A program made the translations under genes and the position numbers. Shown in pieces: positions 7,759-15,812 of a stretch of DNA of 64,000 nucleotides (its first letter is position 1; each line of letters begins with the position of its first letter). The DNA comes from Deltaproteobacteria bacterium (GTDB taxonomy: Bacteria > Desulfobacterota > Desulfovibrionia > Desulfovibrionales > Desulfovibrionaceae): positions 1 through 64,000 of the forward strand of contig JAITWK010000014.1 of NCBI GenBank assembly GCA_031285295.1, read 5' to 3'. The notes beneath the pieces are model-generated. The model was given only the letters and a program-made list of their open reading frames with translations, did no database searches and had not been told where the DNA came from.

Positions 7759-9942
7759 TTATCTTCGCGCAAAGGCCAGCATGGTAATGTCATCAAAAGG
7801 AGCGGCCTTGCCGCGAAAACGCCGCACATCGGCAAAAATTCCATCCAGCAGTTCTTTGGGATGTTCGCTGCCGTGCGCGGCCAGATACGCCTCAAGCCGC
7901 TCATCGTCATAGGCTTCTGTCGCTTCATTGACGGCTTCGGTAACGCCATCGGTATAGAGCAGGCAAAGCTCGCCCGGTTGCAGAATACGGCTGAAACTTT
8001 GATATTGAATGCCTGGCAGCACGCCAACCATCGGGCCGCTGATTTCATCCAGACGGGTAACCGGATGTACAATTGCGCCGCTGCCGCCGAGAACCGTATT
8101 TAACCGTTCGCCGCTGCCGCTGATATTCGCATTATCGCTAGCAGCGCTGTTCCCGTTTGCCATTGCCTCACCGCCGCCAACCAGCAGAGGCGGGTTATGC
8201 CCGCCGTTGGCGTAGTCCAGGCGTCCGCTTGCCGGATCATACAAAGCCAGAAACAGCGTAACGAACATGGTTTGCGGGTTATGCGCCTCCAGCATGGCGT
8301 TAATTTTGCTCAAAGCAGCGCCGGGGTCGCTTTCGGTAGCCAGAATGTGACGGGTAAGCGTAACGGTAATGGCCATGAACAGCGCAGCCGGAACCCCTTT
8401 GCCGGAAACATCGCCAATGGCGAAGGCATAGCGTCCGTCCGGCAGGGTGAAGAAATAGTATAAGTCTCCGCCGACTTCCCTGGCCGGTTCCAGCATGGCC
8501 GAAGAGGCAATGCCGGAAACATTGGGCGCGAAACCGGGCGGCGGGAGTATCCCGTGCTGAATTTCCCGCGCCGCGCCAAGTTCGCCGCGCATACGTTCCT
8601 GCACGGCGGAAGATTCCACCAGAGCGCGAATATTCACCTGAAGTTTTTCGCCCATAACCGCGAAGGAACGGGCCAAATCACCCACTTCATCCTGCCGTTT
8701 CAAAGGCAGATCCTGCACCAGCGCTGTACCGGTCTGCGGTGAGGAAAAATCCAAATCCGGCAGGGCGGTAAGCTTGGGCAGAAGCAGGCGCAATGGCTTG
8801 ATGGCGCTGCGCAGCATGTACATGGATACAAACAGGGTTATCAGGCCGATATATAGGCCGATCATGGTCAGTTGTTTAAGCAGGGAATTGGAAGCCGCGC
8901 TGATTTCGGCCACTGGCGCGGCCATAACCGTGAACCAGCGGAAGGGGCGGGAAAATTGCACCGCCACCAGGTATTCTTCCACAGTGCCATCCGCCCGCGT
9001 TATAACCAGTGTATCTTCCTGCACCGTTGCGTCAAATTTGCGGGCCTGATCCAGCAGCGGAGTGAGCGAGGTCAGCTCGGATGGGCCGAAGTCGCCATTT
9101 ACGGCCAGACTTGCGCCGGAATAGTCCAGTACGGCAAGAAAGCCTTTGGGATACAGCGAAAGAATATTAACGCGCTCTTTCAAGGCGTTGATCAGTAACT
9201 GGACCGTGGCCTCGGCCTCGGCTTCAAGGTTTTTTATTGAACTGGCGCAAACAATTACCCGATCCCACTTGCCACCGGCTGGGTTACGCGCTTCATGCCG
9301 CGTGTTAAAAGCTTGCGCTTCCGGGAGTTGTGTTCCCTGTTCAGGAACAGGCAGGAAATAGAACAGCATGGAGTCATGCTCAGGCAGGTGATAAATGGCA
9401 AAATTGCCCGACGCGGACAGCTCGGCCAGCAAATCGCGCAGGGTGTTGCCTGCCAGCCCGGTCATATCCGGGCTGAGCTTCATTCTGGTTTGCGGCTCCC
9501 GCGCAAGCTCCGCAATTTGGAATGACCCCAGCAGAACCCCGTTTTTGGCGCTTTCCTGAATGAATTTGCGCCGCAGGGTAAGCAGGTCGCTGCCGGTAGA
9601 AGCATGATCGTTAAGCGAACCGTATGGCCGGGCATGATCCGATCTGGAAGAGGTATAGGTCTGAATACCGCCTGGGGGCAACAAAATGGCGAAATGCCGC
9701 GCGGTATTGCGCAGCACTTCTTTGGCACGCATTGCTTCTTCCAGCTTGGATTCATTCAGGCGTAAAAATCCGGCGTTAACGTTCTCTTCCACTACCCGCA
9801 AGGTGGTCATGAAGCGGGCTTTATCCGCCTGCAAGGCGTTTTCGCCGGTATAAGCGTATGTAACAGCCAGAACAGGTATCAGGACGCAACAAAGTCCGCC
9901 CAGAAGCAGCAGAGTAAGTTTGGCTGAAAGAGATACTCGCAT
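7759..9942 (-). CDS. Membrane PP2C (SpoIIE/RsbU-type) phosphatase with periplasmic sensor and HAMP
   Basis: A 727-residue protein: membrane segment at ~8-28, a large periplasmic region (~30-345), a second membrane segment (~350-370), HAMP (~375-440) and a C-terminal SpoIIE-type PP2C domain (~465-727). PP2C motifs include REVGGDLYYFF, FAIGDVSGKGVPAALFM and LLYTDGVTEA, with the metal-binding aspartates present. It is expected to dephosphorylate the adjacent STAS protein in response to an extracytoplasmic signal. A substrate-binding protein gene lies directly upstream in the operon and could supply that signal. Confidence 0.92.
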   Translation of the reverse strand: MRVSLSAKLTLLLLGGLCCVLIPVLAVTYAYTGENALQADKARFMTTLRVVEENVNAGFLRLNESKLEEAMRAKEVLRNTARHFAILLPPGGIQTYTSSRSDHARPYGSLNDHASTGSDLLTLRRKFIQESAKNGVLLGSFQIAELAREPQTRMKLSPDMTGLAGNTLRDLLAELSASGNFAIYHLPEHDSMLFYFLPVPEQGTQLPEAQAFNTRHEARNPAGGKWDRVIVCASSIKNLEAEAEATVQLLINALKERVNILSLYPKGFLAVLDYSGASLAVNGDFGPSELTSLTPLLDQARKFDATVQEDTLVITRADGTVEEYLVAVQFSRPFRWFTVMAAPVAEISAASNSLLKQLTMIGLYIGLITLFVSMYMLRSAIKPLRLLLPKLTALPDLDFSSPQTGTALVQDLPLKRQDEVGDLARSFAVMGEKLQVNIRALVESSAVQERMRGELGAAREIQHGILPPPGFAPNVSGIASSAMLEPAREVGGDLYYFFTLPDGRYAFAIGDVSGKGVPAALFMAITVTLTRHILATESDPGAALSKINAMLEAHNPQTMFVTLFLALYDPASGRLDYANGGHNPPLLVGGGEAMANGNSAASDNANISGSGERLNTVLGGSGAIVHPVTRLDEISGPMVGVLPGIQYQSFSRILQPGELCLLYTDGVTEAVNEATEAYDDERLEAYLAAHGSEHPKELLDGIFADVRRFRGKAAPFDDITMLAFARR

Positions 9943-10001
9943 AACGTCCGTTACCTAAAAGTCCCGATAAACTTCGTCAGTTATACACCATGAACTGCTA
10001 T

Positions 10002-11234
10002 TTAAAAGCCCCGATAAATTTCATCCACCGCCGCGAGGATTTCCATGGGCAAATTCCAGCCGATAATGGTGGCGGTGTGCAAATTGACGGCCAGGCTGGA
10101 CAGGCTTTCATAACGCTGTGACAAATAGCGCGGCAGGCTGCCGTTCATGATTTTTTCCAGCGCTTCGGCGGCAAAAGCCCCTTCACCCTTGTCAATGCCC
10201 CGGCTGGCCAGGCTCAGCAGAGCGCCGCGTTTTACCAGACTGCTGCCCTGCTGGGCAAAAGTGGGGATCCCGGCTTTGAGCAGCGGTTCCAGGCTGTAGG
10301 CGTTATATACGCTGTCCACACTTTGCGGGTAGGTAAGATAGATGGCATCCGCACCCTGGCGCACAAGTTCCTCATGGCAGGCGCGCAACCGTTCCGCTAC
10401 AGCATCCACATCCGCATCGGCATCCGCCGCTTCCGCTCCCTTATCGCCTGCCAGATCATATGCGCTGGTGCAGCGCAAAAGCTCCACTCCGGTTTCCTGG
10501 ACAGCGGCTTCAATCTCTTTCAGGGCAATATTGCCCCGCCCGGCGGGCGTATCTTCATAAACTATACCCAGTTTGGAAAAGCCGAGAAGCTCGTGAAAAA
10601 TTTGCACCTGACGGCTATAGAGGCCGGACTGGGTAACGGCCAGCAGGTTGTCGCGTCCGGAATCCTCTGTCGAAGGGATTATCCCGGCACTCACGGCGTC
10701 GGTTGTATCCAGAACCAGCACCGGAATGGCCAGATCCGCCAGGCCGATATCCTGCCCGGCCCAGGTATCAAAAGCCAGCACGCAGTCAATATCGCCACGG
10801 CTGCGCACTCGCTCCAGAAAATTTTGCTTTACCTGTTGGCGCAGCGCCGGGTCCCATTCCGGCGAATAGAAGGCATCGGGCACAAAAACAAGGTTGCCGT
10901 TTCCGGCGTTTTGGGCCAGCCATTGCCACATGGGCGCTATACTTTCGGTATTTTCCGGTACCGGGACATCGCCATTACTGATGATGCCAAGCTCGGCCAG
11001 ACGCTCTGCAAATCCTTGCAAAATGGCCTGCGCTCCTGTGTAGGGCCCGCTGGCCACCACGGCAATGCGCCAGGGCTTGCCGGGTTCCGGCTGTTCAGGC
11101 GCGGCAGAGGCCATAGCCGCTGTAGCGGCAAAATCTGTGGACGCTGTAGCGGCAAGAGCAGTAGACGCTGTAACGATAACCAGCCATGTTGCGATAAGCG
11201 GTAAGCAACAAAAATGAAGCAGAGCTTTCAGCAT
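10002..11234 (-). CDS. Periplasmic ABC-type substrate-binding protein (DUF534-like), no transporter partners
   Basis: A 410-residue exported protein. The ATG at 11234 is chosen because it opens directly into a signal peptide (MLKALLHFCCLPL..., cleavage near ALAA); an in-frame ATG at 11285 would add a charged leader. The mature part begins WRIAVVASGPYTGAQAILQG and has two lobes typical of the ABC_sub_bind/TrpX-like family (VLVLDTTDAVSAG, LGIVYEDTPAGRGN, GADAIYLTYPQSVDSVYNAY). No permease or ATPase gene is nearby; the next gene is the membrane PP2C. It may be a ligand sensor rather than a transporter part. That role is inference. Confidence 0.8.
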   Translation of the reverse strand: MLKALLHFCCLPLIATWLVIVTASTALAATASTDFAATAAMASAAPEQPEPGKPWRIAVVASGPYTGAQAILQGFAERLAELGIISNGDVPVPENTESIAPMWQWLAQNAGNGNLVFVPDAFYSPEWDPALRQQVKQNFLERVRSRGDIDCVLAFDTWAGQDIGLADLAIPVLVLDTTDAVSAGIIPSTEDSGRDNLLAVTQSGLYSRQVQIFHELLGFSKLGIVYEDTPAGRGNIALKEIEAAVQETGVELLRCTSAYDLAGDKGAEAADADADVDAVAERLRACHEELVRQGADAIYLTYPQSVDSVYNAYSLEPLLKAGIPTFAQQGSSLVKRGALLSLASRGIDKGEGAFAAEALEKIMNGSLPRYLSQRYESLSSLAVNLHTATIIGWNLPMEILAAVDEIYRGF

Positions 11235-11321
11235 AGTCTCTTTTAATTCCTTACTTATTTTTCGCCAACAAAAAGTAAGTATCATTCTTTATCGATACGC
11301 AACAGGCTTTTTATAAGCGTA

Positions 11322-11813
11322 TCAGACCCGCAAAAAAGTGTCAGGATGCTCCGCGTTTTCAGCCCCGGTGCTTTTTTCCGGGCCGGGAATTGCAGTCAGC
11401 TCCCGGCGCAAACGCGTCCCCATATCGGCCACGGCCAGCAAAAAAACTTCAAAATCGGTATATTCCGCAGTATCCAGGCGCAATCTGGCACAGTACCAGA
11501 TTATATCTTCGCCCTCGGTCACGCCAAGCACTCCCGGCCCCACACCCCGGAAGAAGCAGTTGCGGTCCAGCAGCCAGGCCGATACCGTGGCCCGAAGATC
11601 CGCCTCAGAAGAAAGACGCCCCAGGCTGGTCAGGCAATAGAGTTCCCGCCCGTATTCCGAAGTGTGCGGCAAACTGGGTAAATGCAGGGTGCAGTTTGCG
11701 CCGTCAATCGTCAGGGTTGCCGTCCCCATTTCGTCCAGAGCCAGGCCGCTCAGGCCGATTTTTTCGCCCAGCAAGCGCAGCAGTTCGTTAGCATGGTCTC
11801 GTGCATTGTTCAT
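11322..11813 (-). CDS. CesT-family T3SS chaperone
   Basis: A 163-residue protein with the class I chaperone pattern: N-terminal helix with LLRLLGEKIGLSGLALDEMG, strands (TATLTIDGANCTLHLPSL, RELYCLTSLG) and a C-terminal helix FEVFLLAVADMGTRLRREL. It lies 21 bases downstream of the 447-residue candidate effector gene, the usual arrangement for a chaperone and its substrate. The last ~20 residues are polar and probably disordered. The substrate assignment is inferred from adjacency. Confidence 0.75.
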   Translation of the reverse strand: MNNARDHANELLRLLGEKIGLSGLALDEMGTATLTIDGANCTLHLPSLPHTSEYGRELYCLTSLGRLSSEADLRATVSAWLLDRNCFFRGVGPGVLGVTEGEDIIWYCARLRLDTAEYTDFEVFLLAVADMGTRLRRELTAIPGPEKSTGAENAEHPDTFLRV

Positions 11814-11834
11814 AATGGCCTAATCTTCTTAAAA

Positions 11835-13178
11835 TTATTCTTCAAACAGCCAGAGGTCGTCGCGCAGATAGGCCCGCGTTTCTTCGTTTCTGATCAGGGC
11901 TTCGGTTATGGTTACCGGGATTCCGCCCTCTTCATCCAGACGCTCCCATCCAACCATGTTTTTGACGAGATGATCGGAGATATTTTGCCAGGTCAGATTT
12001 TCAGAACCGATTTCATGCTGCAACACGCCTACCTCTTTGGCGAATGCGGTAAGATAGGTATCGTCTTTTCTGTGCCCCGGATCGAAACCAATGGAGTATT
12101 CCGTAAGATCGGAAAAACGGGCTTCCATACAGACGCCGGTGAATGCTTTACTGAAAAATTTCTCCAGGGTTCCGTTTTCCTTTGCGTCTTTGTAAACATC
12201 GGAAAACATAACCAGGTAACTGTCCATGGCCTCTATTATGCCCCCGGCCTGGTCGTCTGCGGACTGAAGCTCCGGATGGCACAGCATGCGGGTTGTCTTG
12301 CAGAAGTTGAACAGGCCATCTTTAATATCTTCTTGAAAGCCCAGAGCCAGACTGTCCCGATGTTCCGCCAGCAGGCGAAGGCTTTCCAGCCGCAGGCTGA
12401 CTTCTTCGTATTGCGTTTGCCTGGTATCGCCAAGGCCGAAATAGTTGCCAATCGCCTTCCATATAGGCCGGAGAAACAAGGTGTTTTTGTCAATGCGCTC
12501 CTGGCACCAGACCCGGCAGGATTCTATGGGGCGTCTGCCGAAAAATTTGATCTCATCACTATGGGTGGGGCGGTTGTTTCCGTAATGCGGCGAACCGCCC
12601 AGGGCTTCCTTGAATTGCTGCAAATCTTCAATAGCCGAGTGGATGGTGCGCGCGGTATCGCTGATGACCGGAGGAGGAACAACGGTTTCTGTTACCGTGC
12701 TGATGTTTTTTTCCATAAACGCGGTGGCCTGTTGCAGATTCACCGCTTCCAGGTTTTGAGGCAGGGCGCTGAACTTCAGGTCGTCCAGACGCGTATTTTG
12801 CAACAGGGCGGCGAACTCTTCCAGAGTTTTTTCCCCGGCGGGAAAGGATAGCTCCATTTCCAAACCATGCACGGCGGCGGTAAGCACTGCCGCCACTTCC
12901 CGCCCGGTGATGGGCCTGTTTCCGGCTGTAATATCGCCGAAGCTGCTTTGCACGAAGCTGGCGGCGCTGTCGCCCAGCCCTTCAGTTTGGCGGATAGTAT
13001 TAATGATATTGCCAAGAACCTCCGCCTCGGCCTTGGCGCGGGGGGAATTATCCGCCGAGATCTCGCGTCCTTCCAGATTGGCCGATCCGGTACTGACAAC
13101 AGGGGCGTCTCCCATATTCTCAAAGCCGCGAATGGCGGAAACCAGATTGGTCATATTGGGAGTGGAAGTGCCGCTCAT
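11835..13178 (-). CDS. Unrecognised protein, candidate T3SS substrate/effector
   Basis: A 447-residue protein I do not recognise. It has no signal peptide or membrane segment. The first ~55 residues are rich in Ser, Thr, Asn, Gly and small residues (MSGTSTPNMTNLVSAIRGFE), as in T3SS secretion signals; the rest is mixed helical (ICLESLRLLAEHRDSLALG-like stretches around 255-275). It lies between the translocator sctB and a CesT-type chaperone gene in one operon. That context suggests an effector or accessory translocation protein, but no catalytic motif is visible. Confidence 0.6.
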   Translation of the reverse strand: MSGTSTPNMTNLVSAIRGFENMGDAPVVSTGSANLEGREISADNSPRAKAEAEVLGNIINTIRQTEGLGDSAASFVQSSFGDITAGNRPITGREVAAVLTAAVHGLEMELSFPAGEKTLEEFAALLQNTRLDDLKFSALPQNLEAVNLQQATAFMEKNISTVTETVVPPPVISDTARTIHSAIEDLQQFKEALGGSPHYGNNRPTHSDEIKFFGRRPIESCRVWCQERIDKNTLFLRPIWKAIGNYFGLGDTRQTQYEEVSLRLESLRLLAEHRDSLALGFQEDIKDGLFNFCKTTRMLCHPELQSADDQAGGIIEAMDSYLVMFSDVYKDAKENGTLEKFFSKAFTGVCMEARFSDLTEYSIGFDPGHRKDDTYLTAFAKEVGVLQHEIGSENLTWQNISDHLVKNMVGWERLDEEGGIPVTITEALIRNEETRAYLRDDLWLFEE

Positions 13179-13236
13179 AGCGTAATCTCCTGCTTTAAGT
13201 ATGCAATAAATCGTGCAGAATTTTGTTAGCGTTTTA

Positions 13237-14097
13237 CTAAGCCAGTATCTTGGCTCTGGCCTGATTGGTGGAAGCGATAATCTCGTTATGCGCGGAGAGG
13301 GTTTTCTGGATCAGGGTTGCCAGAGCGTCACTGAGTTCTTTTGTGGCATCGCGCGCGGCACGCATTCTTTCCTGATCCGCTTCCAGTTCTTTGGCTTTGG
13401 CCTGCATGATGGTATTTTCATACTGAGCGCCGGAATCCATCATCTTGCTCGCGCCTGCGCCCATGCTGCCAAAGGCGCTGCTTTTGATGTTGGCCTTGGT
13501 CAAAATATCATTTGCGGCCTTGCTTGCCGCGTCCGCTGCTTCATCTGTAGCCGTGGCTGTGGCTTTAGTTGCTGTGTCCGTCCCCTTGGCGGCGGTGTCC
13601 GCTCCTTTTAGTGCTGCGTTAGCGCCTTTGGCCGCCGAGATGCCGATGCCAAGCTGGGCCGCGCCCACACCAATCTGCACCACACCGCTGACGCAGCCAA
13701 GAATAAGCTGGGTAACAGCCGTATCGCGCATTTTATCGGCCTGGCCTTCCATGGATTTGACCATGGCTTCAGTTTCCTGCCACGCGATTTCCTGGTTCTG
13801 CCTGCGCTGGTCGGCGGCAAACTGTGTAATCATGCTGAGAATCCAGGCCGGGGAGGGCAGGGTTGTCCAATTTTTAAGCTGCTCGGTGGACTTGTTTGTG
13901 GGCGTAGCCAGGCCGGGGATTTCCGAACGTACCAGTTGCATGGCCTGATCAAAATTTTTACCACTCCTGACGGCATTGAGCAGAAGCTCATTTACCATTC
14001 CGGTATCTATTTTTTCGGATTTGGCCTGCTGTATAAGGCTGTCATAGCGTTGCTGATCAAAGCCCGGTGCCTGGGGAAGAGAATTTATTGCGTTCAT
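13237..14097 (-). CDS. sctB: SctB, minor T3SS translocator (YopD/SipC-like)
   Basis: A 286-residue protein with one hydrophobic segment (~120-150: LILGCVSGVVQIGVGAAQLGI), an Ala/Thr/Lys-rich linker and a C-terminal coiled coil (AKELEADQERMRAARDATKEL). One hydrophobic segment plus coiled coil is the layout of the smaller translocator that forms the host-membrane pore with SctE. It follows sctE and the SycD-type chaperone gene, matching lcrH-yopB-yopD order. The start is supported by an AAGGA about nine bases upstream. Confidence 0.82.
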   Translation of the reverse strand: MNAINSLPQAPGFDQQRYDSLIQQAKSEKIDTGMVNELLLNAVRSGKNFDQAMQLVRSEIPGLATPTNKSTEQLKNWTTLPSPAWILSMITQFAADQRRQNQEIAWQETEAMVKSMEGQADKMRDTAVTQLILGCVSGVVQIGVGAAQLGIGISAAKGANAALKGADTAAKGTDTATKATATATDEAADAASKAANDILTKANIKSSAFGSMGAGASKMMDSGAQYENTIMQAKAKELEADQERMRAARDATKELSDALATLIQKTLSAHNEIIASTNQARAKILA

Positions 14098-14127
14098 ACT
14101 TCTTATCCTTGCTAAATCAGCATTTTA

Positions 14128-15156
14128 TTAGGCCATGCTGGGCGCTGCGCCAGATGCGATGTTCATTTGCGCGGCAGCTTTTTCGCCAACAATTTCCCGT
14201 ACCTTGCCCATAAGTTCGTTGCTTCTTTCCACAACTTCCTTCACGAAATCCTCGTCCGAGGCCATGGCCGCCTGAATCCGCGCCAGCAGAGCCTGCAAAT
14301 CTTTAAGTTCGGCCCGGGCATCCGCAATTTCCTTGTCGTAGGTGGCGGCCACAATGGTCAGCGATCCCTGGCCGATCATGGTGGCTCCGCTGAGGATGTT
14401 GGCGGCGGTGGAGGTGTAGGTTGCCACCTTGGCGGCAGTGCTGAGAGCGCCCGAGGCCGCACTGCTGAAACCCGCGCCCAGAGACAGGCCCACACCCACC
14501 AGGGTAATGGCCATTTCAAAGCCCATGCCAATCCATCTGGCGGTCTCATCTTTGAACCCGCATTCCTTGGCAAGAGCGGTAAAACCTGCGCCGATGCTTA
14601 CCTTGCCATCTGTGGCCTCATTGACAATGTCGTTGATAAGCATGGTCAGACCGATAATGCCCCCGGCAGCGAGCAGGACGTTGCCGGTGGCGACTCCGAC
14701 AGCAATGGTGGCAACAGAAACAATGGCCCCAAGCACCCTGCCCAGCCACTTGAACGCTTTTTGAAAAGGACTGAGCTTTTCTTTTTTCTTAAGCTCATCC
14801 AACTGCTTTTGAATTTCAGCAAGCTTTTTCTCGTTCAGTTCCCTGATTTCATCGGCCTTGGCCTTGATGGCCTCCAGCCCGCTCTGAAGCATGGTTTTGC
14901 GTCCTTTGACGCCAATTGCTTCTACGAGTTGCTCCAGGGAAAGAGTGGCGAGGTTACCCAAACTGGAAGCAGCGATTTTCGGCATGGGGAGGCTGGGAAT
15001 ATCCGGGGCGGAACCAGCCGCGCCTGCTCCGCCTGTTCCCGCAGTCGCGGGCGGCGTGGTAGATGAACTGGCCGGGCCTGTTTGGCTTTGCGTCCCGCCA
15101 AGCGGATCGGCGGTGTTTACCTGACCGGCAGTGGGAGTAAAGTTGACCTGGCTCAT
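14128..15156 (-). CDS. sctE: SctE, major T3SS translocator (YopB/SipB-like)
   Basis: A 342-residue pore-forming translocator. A Pro/Gly/Thr-rich N-terminus is followed by a coiled coil (~95-130: REL..KKLAEIQKQLDELKKKEK) and two hydrophobic hairpin segments (~145-185 VLGAIVSVATIAVGVATG..., ~215-245 MGFEMAITLVGVGLSLGAG), then a C-terminal helix. This two-segment layout is typical of YopB/IpaB/SipB. The gene starts two bases after the SycD-type chaperone stop, so the two are tightly coupled. Confidence 0.87.
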   Translation of the reverse strand: MSQVNFTPTAGQVNTADPLGGTQSQTGPASSSTTPPATAGTGGAGAAGSAPDIPSLPMPKIAASSLGNLATLSLEQLVEAIGVKGRKTMLQSGLEAIKAKADEIRELNEKKLAEIQKQLDELKKKEKLSPFQKAFKWLGRVLGAIVSVATIAVGVATGNVLLAAGGIIGLTMLINDIVNEATDGKVSIGAGFTALAKECGFKDETARWIGMGFEMAITLVGVGLSLGAGFSSAASGALSTAAKVATYTSTAANILSGATMIGQGSLTIVAATYDKEIADARAELKDLQALLARIQAAMASDEDFVKEVVERSNELMGKVREIVGEKAAAQMNIASGAAPSMA

Positions 15157-15158
15157 GT

Positions 15159-15641
15159 TTAGGCCCCCTTGCTGATCAAATCCAGCATGGCGCGGGCGCG
15201 GTCATGGTAAGCTTTATGTTCCTTGTTGGCGGGGTCGCCAAATTCAATTGCCGCGTCAAATAGGGCGCGGGCGTTTTGTTTGTCGCCTTTTTTAAGGTAG
15301 CACAGCCCGGCATGCACCGAGGGGGCCGGGTCTTGCAATGCGCCATGCAGGGTGGCCATGCCGTAGGCGTCAATGGCTTCGTCCAGCTTGCCGTTCATCT
15401 GGCGGCAACCGGCCAGCCCCATCCAAAAACGCTCATCCAGATGGTTGTATATGCACAGCGCCTGAAACATGGTTTCCGCGTCTTTGAAATTGCCGGAATT
15501 ATAGAGAGAAAAAGCCAGACCATAACCCGCTTCAATGGTATCTTTATCCACCCCGGCTGCATCAGCGACGGAAAGGCCGCTCTGTACGCCTTCCAAAAAG
15601 ACATCCAACTGTTCTTTGGTCATTTCTGCTTGCTGGGTCAT
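15159..15641 (-). CDS. SycD/LcrH-type TPR chaperone of the translocators
   Basis: A 160-residue class II chaperone with three TPR units (GYGLAFSLYNSGNFKDAETM, WMGLAGCRQMNGKLDEAIDAY, HAGLCYLKKGDKQNARALFD). The family (LcrH, SycD, SicA, IpgC) keeps both translocators soluble and apart before secretion. It directly precedes sctE and sctB. Length and repeat spacing fit well. The gene lies downstream of a palindromic intergenic element at 15705-15793. Confidence 0.92.
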   Translation of the reverse strand: MTQQAEMTKEQLDVFLEGVQSGLSVADAAGVDKDTIEAGYGLAFSLYNSGNFKDAETMFQALCIYNHLDERFWMGLAGCRQMNGKLDEAIDAYGMATLHGALQDPAPSVHAGLCYLKKGDKQNARALFDAAIEFGDPANKEHKAYHDRARAMLDLISKGA

Positions 15642-15704
15642 GGTTTTTTCTCTCTCTTTTTTTATTTTTAATAAACAACGTTACTGGAAGTGTTTAGTTT
15701 TTTT

Positions 15705-15793
15705 GTTTGGCAAGGCGCGAGGAATTTTCACGATGGGGGCTGGACTCTTCTGTCCTGCCCCCGGAGGGAAAAAACGAGCAACGCAGCCCAAAC
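15705..15793. repeat. Long imperfect palindrome (intergenic repeat family, copy B)
   Basis: The two halves are imperfect reverse complements: outer GTTTGG/CCAAAC arms and a very stable core at 15735-15762, GGGGGC-T-GGAC, loop TCTTCT, GTCC-T-GCCCCC. Its layout, outer arms and TCTTCT loop match the element at 26256-26388 read on the other strand, so the two belong to one family. It sits between the long EspA-like gene and the SycD-type chaperone gene. The RNA would fold into a long hairpin, which could affect relative expression; no T-tract follows the core on the transcribed strand, so it is not a standard terminator. Confidence 0.7.
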
Positions 15794-15812
15794 GGAAAAA
15801 ATAAATGCTTCC

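Noticed and set aside
11682..12851. 389-codon plus-strand frame opposite the candidate effector and its chaperone
   Set aside because: It is antisense to two genes in a coherent operon with ribosome sites; no recognisable domain.
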